Source: Nonomuraea antri (lineage in GTDB: Bacteria > Actinomycetota > Actinomycetes > Streptosporangiales > Streptosporangiaceae). Taken from it: a DNA stretch of 64,000 nt. The notes under the pieces are model-generated. The model did not search any database, was not told where the DNA came from, and saw nothing but the letters and a program-made list of their open reading frames with translations. The stretch covers positions 1 through 64,000 of the forward strand of contig NZ_JABCPZ010000005.1 of the NCBI RefSeq assembly GCF_013283785.1, written 5' to 3'. The translations under genes were made by a program, and so were the position numbers. Positions 58,209-64,000 of the stretch are shown here, in pieces. How positions within the stretch are numbered: the stretch's first letter is position 1; every line of letters starts with the position of its first letter.

Positions 58209-58658
58209 CTAGGGGGCGGTGGCGCCGTCGGCGGCGGCCCGCTCGGTGAGCCGTTCGTGACGCTGGCGGGCGGCCTGCGGGCTGCCCAGGCCGAGACCGA
58301 ACGCGATCTCCTGCCAGGTCATGCCGCGGCCCCTGGCCATCTCCAGCAGCGCCGTCTCCAGGTCGTCGAACTCGGCGCGGGCCCGGGGGAGCAGGGTCAG
58401 CGCCGCCATCAGGTCGGCCCGGTCCACCTCCGCCTCGCCGTCCATGGCCGGGGCCGCGCCGGAGAGCAGGAAGGTGACGAGCCGGACGGCCTCGTGCGGG
58501 CCGAGAACGTCCGGATGCACCTGGCGCGAGCGTGCCTGCGAATCGGCCGCGTGCCGCCCGGCGATCCTGAACAAGGCTTCGACCTCGCGCTGGGCCCGGG
58601 TCTGGTTGGGGTCGGGAGCCGTGAAGGGGTCGTCGGACGACCGCGTCGTGGAAGCCAT
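58209..58658 (-). CDS. Putative DNA-binding protein with C-terminal HTH
   Basis: 149 residues from ATG 58658. C-terminal LETALLEMARGRGMTWQEIA, FGLGLGSPQAARQRHERLTE reads as a helix-turn-helix with a basic recognition helix, similar to small actinomycete 'DNA-binding protein' genes. The N-terminal part is helical and charged. No ligand domain. It lies downstream of the TetR gene on the same strand, 66 bp from it. Confidence 0.7.
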   Translation of the reverse strand: MASTTRSSDDPFTAPDPNQTRAQREVEALFRIAGRHAADSQARSRQVHPDVLGPHEAVRLVTFLLSGAAPAMDGEAEVDRADLMAALTLLPRARAEFDDLETALLEMARGRGMTWQEIAFGLGLGSPQAARQRHERLTERAAADGATAP

Positions 58659-58724
58659 GCCATCACGATGCCGTGCAAACTTCGTGTTGTCAACAAGTTG
58701 TTTTGAACGAAATGTTCAAGCGCT

Positions 58725-59297
58725 CTACTTGGTGAAACGGGCCAGGAGCAGCGCGAGCCGGTGGTCGTGGTATTCGCGCGGGAGCCGGCCGCCGCGCATC
58801 AGGGTCACCAGGCCGTGCAGGGCGGCCCAGAACGTCTCGGTCAGCAGGCCGACGTCGTCGCCGTCCGCGTGCGGGGCGATGGCCGCGGCGATCGTGTTGA
58901 ACGACGCGTGCAGGGTGGCCGGCGCCTGCGGCGTGGCGAAGGGCAGGTCGACGCTCTGGCGGAACATGGCGTCGTAGAGCGCCGGGCGCTGCTCGGCGAA
59001 CGCCACGTAGGCGGCGCTGATGCGGGCGAGTGCCTGGGCCGGGTCGGGAACCTGGCGGGCGGCCGCGTCCAGCTCTTCCGCCATGACCCCGAAGCCCTCC
59101 AAAGCGACGGCCGTCATGATCGCGTCCTTGCCCTTGAAGTGGCTGTACAGGACGGGCTGGCTGTACTCGACGCGCTCGGCCAGCCGGCGGGTGGTCACTG
59201 CCTCCCAGCCCTCGGCCTCGGCCAGCTCGCGCGCGGCCGTGATGATCAGTTTCTCGCGCTGGGCGCGTTCACGCTCCTTGCGTGCCTGAATCGACAT
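58725..59297 (-). CDS. TetR/AcrR-family regulator
   Basis: 190 residues from ATG 59297. HTH: KLIITAARELAEAEGWEAVT, TRRLAERVEYSQPVLYSHFK, GKDAIMTAVALEGFGVMAEE. The C-terminal domain includes a WHG-like helix (LTETFWAALHGLVTLMRGGR). Divergent from a DUF4267 gene 91 bp away; two copies of a CTAGC...GCTAG/CTAGCA...TGCTAG palindrome in the gap are its likely operators. Confidence 0.9.
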   Translation of the reverse strand: MSIQARKERERAQREKLIITAARELAEAEGWEAVTTRRLAERVEYSQPVLYSHFKGKDAIMTAVALEGFGVMAEELDAAARQVPDPAQALARISAAYVAFAEQRPALYDAMFRQSVDLPFATPQAPATLHASFNTIAAAIAPHADGDDVGLLTETFWAALHGLVTLMRGGRLPREYHDHRLALLLARFTK

Positions 59298-59307
59298 GCT
59301 CAGAAAT

Positions 59308-59320
59308 CTAGCACCGCTAG
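59308..59320. promoter_or_regulatory. TetR operator candidate 1
   Basis: CTAGCACCGCTAG: CTAGC and GCTAG arms around ACC, 11 bp from the TetR start. Confidence 0.6.
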
Positions 59321-59357
59321 CGCCAGGGGCAATGCTCTGCTAGCGTCAATTCTGCTC

Positions 59358-59370
59358 CTAGCAGTGCTAG
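59358..59370. promoter_or_regulatory. TetR operator candidate 2
   Basis: CTAGCAGTGCTAG: perfect CTAGCA and TGCTAG arms around G, 18 bp before the DUF4267 gene; same length and outer bases as candidate 1, 50 bp apart. Confidence 0.65.
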
Positions 59371-59388
59371 AAAATTTTTGGAGAAGTC

Positions 59389-59754
59389 ATGCTCGTCACC
59401 ATCGCCTACGGCCTCGCCATCGCCCTGAACCTGCTCTGCCTGCTCATCGGCGCGCGCTTCCTGTTCACGCCGCGCGCCGCCGCCGCGGGGTACGGCGTCC
59501 CCGCGAAGGAGGACGGCGCGTACCTGACGATCAAGGGATTGCGCGACGGCACCTACGGGCTGCTCGGCCTGGCCCTGCTGATCTTCGCCGGTCCCCACGC
59601 GGAGGCGGTGTTCATGCTGGTCGTCGCGCTGCTCCCGCTGGGCGACACCCTGATCGTGCTGCGCAACGGCGGCGCCAAGGCGGTGGCGTTCGGCGTGCAC
59701 TTCGCGACCGCCGTCGCCATCCTGGTCAGCGCCGCCCTGCTCTTCGCCGTCTGA
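59389..59754 (+). CDS. DUF4267 integral membrane protein
   Basis: 121 residues from ATG 59389 with GGAGAAG upstream. About four TM: VTIAYGLAIALNLLCLLIGA, GTYGLLGLALLIFAGPHAEA, VFMLVVALLPLGDTLIVLRN, GVHFATAVAILVSAALLFAV. The RFLFTPRAAAAGYGVPAKED segment after TM1 is characteristic of DUF4267. Function unknown. Probably repressed by the divergent TetR regulator. Confidence 0.85.
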   Translation: MLVTIAYGLAIALNLLCLLIGARFLFTPRAAAAGYGVPAKEDGAYLTIKGLRDGTYGLLGLALLIFAGPHAEAVFMLVVALLPLGDTLIVLRNGGAKAVAFGVHFATAVAILVSAALLFAV

Positions 59755-59776
59755 GCCGCGTCTTGGCCGCGTCTTG
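59755..59776. repeat. 11-bp tandem duplication after the DUF4267 stop
   Basis: GCCGCGTCTTG at 59755-59765 and 59766-59776, starting immediately after the TGA. Confidence 0.8.
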
Positions 59777-59804
59777 TCGGTGCCGGCTGGCATGCTTTCC
59801 CGCC

Positions 59805-60350
59805 ATGGACACCTCCCGGTTCTGGAAGATGATCGAGGACACCCGCGCCCAGGTCTCCGACCCCACCGGCGACGCGGTTCCCGACCGGCTCACCGCGTCG
59901 CTGGCGGCGCTGCCACCGGCGGAGATCGCCGCGGCTGAGCGGGTGTTCTGGGATCTGATGGCCGCGTCCTACCGCAACCCCCTCTGGGCCGCCGCCTACC
60001 TGATCAACGGTGGCTGCTCCGACGACCTCTTCGACTACTTCCGCGGCTGGCTGATCAGCCAGGGGCGTGAAGTGTTCGAACGCGCCGTCGCCGACCCCGA
60101 CACGCTGGCCGAACTGCCGGTCGTCAGAGCGGCGGCGGAGAACGGCGAAGACCTCGAGTGCGAGGAGATGCTGGGCGTCGCCCGGCGGGCACACGTCGCG
60201 GCGACGGGTGCGGAACCTCCGGCCGGCTCCTTCACCGTCCGGTACCCGGAACTCGATCCCGAGTGGAACTTCGACTTCGACGACGTCGCGGAGATGACCC
60301 GGCGGCTGCCTCGCCTGGCCGCCCTGTACTTAGCGCCGATCGGGCGCTGA
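59805..60350 (+). CDS. DUF4240-domain protein
   Basis: 181 residues from ATG 59805. N-terminus MDTSRFWKMIEDTRAQVSDP then EIAAAERVFWDLMAASYRNP, LWAAAYLINGGCSDDLFDYF, RGWLISQGREVFERAVADPD and the conserved acidic end YPELDPEWNFDFDDVAEMTR are the full DUF4240 plan (helical, often about 180 residues). Function unknown; related proteins appear beside toxins and immunity genes. A CATGCT box lies 8 bases before the ATG, so the start may be leaderless. Confidence 0.85.
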   Translation: MDTSRFWKMIEDTRAQVSDPTGDAVPDRLTASLAALPPAEIAAAERVFWDLMAASYRNPLWAAAYLINGGCSDDLFDYFRGWLISQGREVFERAVADPDTLAELPVVRAAAENGEDLECEEMLGVARRAHVAATGAEPPAGSFTVRYPELDPEWNFDFDDVAEMTRRLPRLAALYLAPIGR

Positions 60351-60367
60351 GGCCGGGCCGCGCGAGG

Positions 60368-61102
60368 TCACTTGGGGACGCGGGCGACGCAGAAGACGGT
60401 CTGGCCGAAGGGCGGGCGGATGAACCGCTCGATGAGCCGGGTCGCCGGCACCACCGTACGGTCGTAGATCTTGACCAGGCGCGGGTCCGGGTAGCCGACG
60501 CCGCCCCGGCGGACCGCCGCCCACCAGGCGATGCCGCCCAGGAAGTTGATCGGCTTGAGCACGTCGATGTCGAGACCGGCCTTGGCGACCGTGGCGCGCA
60601 GGGTCTTGGGGGTGTAGCGCTGCACGTGGCCGACCTTGCGGTCGAAGTCTCCGTACAGCTGCATGTAGCCGGGCACCCAGATCACGATGCGGCCGCCCGG
60701 GAGCGTGACGCGGGCCAGCGAGCGGAGGGCTTCCGCGTCGTCCTCGATGTGCTCCAGCACGTTCATGAGCACGACCGTGTCGACCTTGTCCTTGAGCGGG
60801 ATCTCGGTCGGCAGGCCGAACTGCAGGACGTCGATCTCGTCGCGGCCGGCGAAGCGCTTCTGCAGCTGCTCCACGCAGTACGGGTCGAAGTCGCTGACCA
60901 CGAGCCGGTCGAGCCGCGGCAGGAACTGCTCGGCGAAGTGGCCCAGACCGGAGCCGATCTCCAGCATGGAACGGCCGACGTGCGGGGCGACCATGTCGAA
61001 CTCGTACTGCCGATAGTTCTTGGCCTCGTCCCCACCCAGGTGGTTCTCCAGGGCCTCGTCACCGGCCGCCGGTTGCACTACACGGTCATACCCAGAAGAC
61101 AT
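60368..61102 (-). CDS. Class I SAM-dependent methyltransferase
   Basis: 244 residues from ATG 61102, GAAGGAA eight bases upstream. Motif I SMLEIGSGLGHFAEQFLPRL, acidic LVVSDFDPYCVEQLQKRF, motif TVVLMNVLEHIEDDAEALRS, GGRIVIWVPGYMQLYGDFDR and GHVQRYTPKTLRATVAKAGL, the last typical of the methyltransferases with glycan or lipid-linked acceptors. The C-terminal region (FLGGIAWWAAVRRGGVGYPD) may contact the membrane. Acceptor unknown. Confidence 0.88.
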   Translation of the reverse strand: MSSGYDRVVQPAAGDEALENHLGGDEAKNYRQYEFDMVAPHVGRSMLEIGSGLGHFAEQFLPRLDRLVVSDFDPYCVEQLQKRFAGRDEIDVLQFGLPTEIPLKDKVDTVVLMNVLEHIEDDAEALRSLARVTLPGGRIVIWVPGYMQLYGDFDRKVGHVQRYTPKTLRATVAKAGLDIDVLKPINFLGGIAWWAAVRRGGVGYPDPRLVKIYDRTVVPATRLIERFIRPPFGQTVFCVARVPK

Positions 61103-61218
61103 AGTCCCGTTCCTTCGAGGGGGCACACGGATTTGCCTGAGTCTAGTGCCCAGATCGAAGGCCGACGGTCAAACGCTCTTCCCCCGGCGGCCTCGAATAC
61201 GGTGGAATCTGACCCGAC

Positions 61219-61758
61219 ATGGACGACGACGAGGCGATTGCCCGTGCGCTCGAAGGTGACCTGGCGGCCTATGAGGTGCTGGTCGCTCGCTACAGCACGC
61301 TCGCCCATCGCACGGCCGCCATGCTCGGGGCCGGCGACGAGGCCGAGGACGTGGTGCAGGAGGCGTTCGTCAAGGCGTTCAGGCATCTGTCGAGCTTCCG
61401 GCGGGACGCGCCGTTCCGCCCGTGGTTGTTGCGTATCGTCGCGAACGAGACGCACAACCTGACCCGGTCGCGCGGGCGTAGGTCCGAGCTGGCGGTGCGG
61501 CTGAGCGCCACCGCCGACGTCAGGTCGCCGGACGATCCCGAAGGCGCGGCGGTCGCCACCGACCGGCGGGCCCGGCTGCTGGCGGCGGTGCGCGGGCTGC
61601 CCGAACGGGAACGTCAGGCCGTCGTGTGCCGGTACTTCTTACAGCTGACCGAAGCGGAGACCGCCCAGGTGCTCGATTGGCCCGTCGGCACCGTCAAGTC
61701 CAGCACGCATCGGGGGCTGGCCCGGCTGAGGGAGGAGGTGGGCGATGAACTCGGATGA
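61219..61758 (+). CDS. ECF RNA polymerase sigma factor
   Basis: 179 residues. Sigma-2: LAAYEVLVARYSTLAHRTAA, EAEDVVQEAFVKAFRHLSSF, RRDAPFRPWLLRIVANETHN. Sigma-4: AAVRGLPERERQAVVCRYFL, QLTEAETAQVLDWPVGTVKS, STHRGLARLREEV. Overlaps the next gene by 14 bp; that gene encodes a membrane partner. Confidence 0.9.
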   Translation: MDDDEAIARALEGDLAAYEVLVARYSTLAHRTAAMLGAGDEAEDVVQEAFVKAFRHLSSFRRDAPFRPWLLRIVANETHNLTRSRGRRSELAVRLSATADVRSPDDPEGAAVATDRRARLLAAVRGLPERERQAVVCRYFLQLTEAETAQVLDWPVGTVKSSTHRGLARLREEVGDELG

Positions 61759-62692
61759 GCGCGACCCTTCCGACGAGCCGACGCCTGCGTCCGACTCCGT
61801 CCCAGGCTCCGTGCCAGCCCCTGGGCCAGCCTCTGAACCCGCCTCTGAGCTGGAGGCCGAGTTGCTGGCGCTCGGCGGGCTGCTCGACCTCGACGCGCCC
61901 GCACCGCCGCCCGCGGACGTGGCCGCCCGCGTCCGCGCCCGCCTGGAATCCCCCGACGAAGCGCCCGGCGAAGCCTCCAGCGAAGCGCCCGACGAATCTC
62001 CCGACGAAGCCCCCGATGAAACGCCCGGCGAAGCCCCCGACGAGGTGTCCGGCGGGGCGCCCGTCAGGCGGCATCGGCCGGCCGGGCGTCCCACGCGTCC
62101 CGGGTGGTCCCGGCGGACCAGGTGGAAGGTGGTGACGGCGGTCGTTCTCGCGATCGTCGCCGTCACCGCGGCCACCCCCCAGGGCCGGGCGGCCGTGGCG
62201 CGGATCCTGCGCTTCGCCGGCATCGAGCTGCAGGTCGGGGAGACCACCCCGCCACCCGTCACCACCACCGCGCCGCTGCCGGGCGAACGCACCGTCCCGC
62301 CGAGCGACCTCGGCGGCCGGGCGAAGTTCCCGGTCAGGACCATCACCGCGCTCGGACCGCCAGAGAAGACCACCGTCGCCGACGCCGGCCGCGTGGTCTC
62401 GATGTTCTGGCCGGGCGGCATCAGGCTCGACCAGTTCGACGGCGGGGTCAGCCCGTTCTTCTTCAAGAAACTCGGGCCGCCAGGACCCGAGTACGTCCAG
62501 GTCGGCGGGCGGCAGGCGTGGTGGGTGCCCGGCGAACATCCGCTCGGCTACCTGTGGCGCGAGGACGGCTCGGTGCTGCCGCTGCGCCAGGCCGAGCCCA
62601 CGCTCATCTGGCAGCGGGACACGGTCGGCTTCCGGCTGGAAGGCGCGGGGAGCAGGGAACGCGCGATCGAGCTGGCCGAATCACTCCGGTGA
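61745..62692 (+). CDS. Membrane-anchored partner (anti-sigma-like) of the ECF sigma factor
   Basis: 315 residues from ATG 61745. Cytoplasmic part 1-125 is Pro/Glu/Ser-rich, with EAPxE-type four-residue repeats at ~69-100 (SPDEAPGEASSEAPDESPDE, then APDETPGEAPDE) and an LEAELLALGGLLDLDAPAPP helix that could hold a sigma factor. TM ~128-144. The extracytoplasmic part (150-315) has beta-like strands (YVQVGGRQAWWVPGEHPLGY). No zinc motif. Its 3' end is duplicated downstream. Confidence 0.72.
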   Translation: MNSDERDPSDEPTPASDSVPGSVPAPGPASEPASELEAELLALGGLLDLDAPAPPPADVAARVRARLESPDEAPGEASSEAPDESPDEAPDETPGEAPDEVSGGAPVRRHRPAGRPTRPGWSRRTRWKVVTAVVLAIVAVTAATPQGRAAVARILRFAGIELQVGETTPPPVTTTAPLPGERTVPPSDLGGRAKFPVRTITALGPPEKTTVADAGRVVSMFWPGGIRLDQFDGGVSPFFFKKLGPPGPEYVQVGGRQAWWVPGEHPLGYLWREDGSVLPLRQAEPTLIWQRDTVGFRLEGAGSRERAIELAESLR

Positions 62693-62714
62693 GCCTGCCG
62701 AATCACTCCGGTGA
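62675..62714. repeat. 18-bp direct duplication bridging two convergent stop codons
   Basis: GCCGAATCACTCCGGTGA at 62675-62692 (ends with the anti-sigma stop) and at 62697-62714. The second copy also contains the stop codon of the convergent adenosine deaminase (62703-62705). Confidence 0.85.
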
Positions 62715-63731
62715 ACTGACCAGCCAGCCGTCGATCTCCGTCAGCAGCTCCTTGCGCACCGACTCGGGCGCCGTGGACGACCTGATCGACTGCCTGGCCA
62801 GCTCGGAGATCTCGGCGTCGGTGAAGCCGTAGGTGTCGCGGGCCAGCTCGTACTGGCGCAGCAGCCGCGCGCCGAACAGCAGCGGGTCGTCGGAGCCCAG
62901 CGCGATGGGCACCCCGGCGTCGAACAGCCGCCGCACCGGTACGTCGCCGGCCCGCTCGGCCACGCCCAGGCCCACGTTGGACGTGGGGCAGACCTCGCAG
63001 CAGATCTGCCGGTCGGCCAGGCGTTCCATCAGCCGCGGGTCCTCGGCGGCGCGTACGCCGTGGCCGACGCGGTCGGCGGCCAGGTCGTCCACGCACTGGG
63101 CGACGCTGCGCGGCCCGAGCAGCTCGCCGCCGTGCGGCACGGCCAGCAGCCCGGCGCGCTTGGCGATCCTGAACGCGCGCTCGAACTCGCGTGCCTCGCC
63201 GCGCCGCTCGTCGTTGGACAGCCCGAAGCCGACCACGCCCTTGCCCGCGTACTGGGCGGCGAGCCTGGCCAGGGTGTTGGCGTCGAGCGGGTGCTTGGTC
63301 CGGTTCGCCGCCACGACCACCGCCATGCCCACCCGGGCGTGCTCGGCGGCCTTGGCGACGGCGTCCAGCATGAGTTCGAGCGTGGCGGTGAGCCCGCCGA
63401 AGCGCTGCGCGAACCCGGACGGATCGACCTGGATCTCCAGCCACCGCGACCCGGCGGCGGCCTCGTCCTCGGCGGTCTCGCGCATCAGCCGGTAGACGTG
63501 CTCGGGAGTGCTCAGCACGGACCTGGCGATGTCGTAGAGCCGCTGGAAGCGGAACCAGCCGCGTTCGTCGGTGGCCCGCAGCTTGGGCGGCCAGTCCTCT
63601 TCGAGCGCGTCAGGCAGGTGCAGTCCCTGTTCCCTGGCCAGTTCGATCAGCGTCGAGTGCCGCATCGAGCCGGTGAAGTGCAGGTGCAGGTGAGCCTTCG
63701 GGAGCGAATGTAGAGGCCGTGGCATTTCCAT
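62703..63731 (-). CDS. Adenosine deaminase
   Basis: 342 residues from ATG 63731 (ATG 63725 also possible). Zn enzyme converting adenosine to inosine. Zn ligands: LPKAHLHLHFTGSMRHSTLI (HxH), AGLLAVPHGGELLGPRSVA (His, catalytic Glu), VGHGVRAAEDPRLMERLADR, and IALGSDDPLLFGARLLRQYE (Asp-Asp). The ICCEVCPTSNVGLGVAERAG strand and GLSNDERRG are as in the family. The HFTG in place of the more usual HLDG fits actinobacterial forms. Confidence 0.93.
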   Translation of the reverse strand: MEMPRPLHSLPKAHLHLHFTGSMRHSTLIELAREQGLHLPDALEEDWPPKLRATDERGWFRFQRLYDIARSVLSTPEHVYRLMRETAEDEAAAGSRWLEIQVDPSGFAQRFGGLTATLELMLDAVAKAAEHARVGMAVVVAANRTKHPLDANTLARLAAQYAGKGVVGFGLSNDERRGEAREFERAFRIAKRAGLLAVPHGGELLGPRSVAQCVDDLAADRVGHGVRAAEDPRLMERLADRQICCEVCPTSNVGLGVAERAGDVPVRRLFDAGVPIALGSDDPLLFGARLLRQYELARDTYGFTDAEISELARQSIRSSTAPESVRKELLTEIDGWLVSSPE

Positions 63732-63911
63732 ATCTTGCCACTCAACCCGCGGCCGGATTCGCGCGTCGGGGAGGTCGCCCCGGCTGCCTGAAGCGGGTGG
63801 ACGGAGAGACCGGCCACAAGAAGATCGCCGAAGAGATCACAGCCACCGGCTGAACCAGCGGTATGGATGGGGCAAATTGGGGATCAACCCTTCATGACGC
63901 CTGAGGGTCAG

Positions 63912-64000
63912 ATGAGCGGGCAGGGATGGCGTGCGTTACTCGCGCTGACCGCGCTGGGTGTGACGGGTGCCATCATTTACGGACTCTTCTCCTCAGGTTT
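63912..64000 (+). CDS. Partial gene: N-terminus of a membrane-anchored protein
   Basis: ATG 63912 (alternative ATG 63894), GAGG five bases upstream, open to the window edge. About 29 residues are visible: MSGQGWRALLALTALGVTG, then AIIYGLFSSG, a hydrophilic start followed by a TM or signal anchor. The rest is outside the window; product unknown. The preceding ~160 bp have no supported gene. Confidence 0.55.
   Translation, partial: MSGQGWRALLALTALGVTGAIIYGLFSSG

Overview
The window reads as chromosomal DNA of a high-GC actinomycete, most likely of the Streptosporangiaceae type (Nonomuraea/Streptosporangium-like). This is inferred from very high third-position GC, frequent GTG and TTG starts, leaderless starts, many ECF sigma factors, a UdgX-type uracil-DNA-binding protein, an IdeR/DtxR-type iron regulator, MsiK-style sugar transporters lacking their own ATPase, and candidate DasR-like operators. 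No rRNA, tRNA or CRISPR array was recognised.

Layout. 1-4400 is an accessory stretch: an IS630-type transposase fragment cut by the window edge, a macro-domain protein, a probable IS481-type transposase tail, a small zinc ribbon, two orphan hypotheticals, weakly coding gaps and partly lower GC. 4400-12300 holds an M20 peptidase, secreted and membrane proteins, an AlkD-like protein, an EmrB-type MFS pump and an ankyrin protein. 12700-21500 carries a capsule-type glycosyltransferase translationally coupled to an unknown protein, a lipoprotein, an ECF41 sigma factor, a methyltransferase divergent from a CGNR regulator, a 34-codon gene and a family 2 glycosyltransferase. 21567-24122 is a Ni/Co ECF transporter operon (fused CbiM-CbiN, CbiQ, CbiO). 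24094-39400 is mostly core metabolism and regulation: K+ channel, STAS protein, SDR, crotonase, rhomboid protease, BlaI-type regulator, SerC, citrate synthase, PdxH, MFS, UdgX, IdeR-like regulator, a SpoIIE-type phosphatase, a hydrolase, an ECF sigma/partner pair and two divergent MarR regulators.

39600-52700 mixes acyl-CoA metabolism (two acyl-CoA dehydrogenases, a thiolase) with the most unusual block of the window. In 40975-44947 two cell-wall-anchored proteins are each followed at once by their own sortase. Both carry the same non-LPXTG sorting signal, TPxxGxDTG, and both sortases lack an arginine where the canonical catalytic Arg is expected. Further right, a serine beta-lactamase-like gene has lost its stop codon: its frame runs through a perfect 36-bp palindrome and stays open to the end of a TetR gene.

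52700-64000 has a sugar ABC transporter (binding protein plus two permeases) behind two dre-like DasR sites, a DinB-like protein, a SigE-type sigma factor coupled to a membrane MltG-like transglycosylase, a TetR/DUF4267 divergon with two matching palindromes, a DUF4240 protein, a methyltransferase, another ECF sigma/partner pair, and adenosine deaminase. A gene runs off the right edge.

Two features recur. Sigma factors overlap a membrane-anchored partner by 4-14 bp at three loci. Short tandem duplications lie at or across gene 3' ends at five loci.
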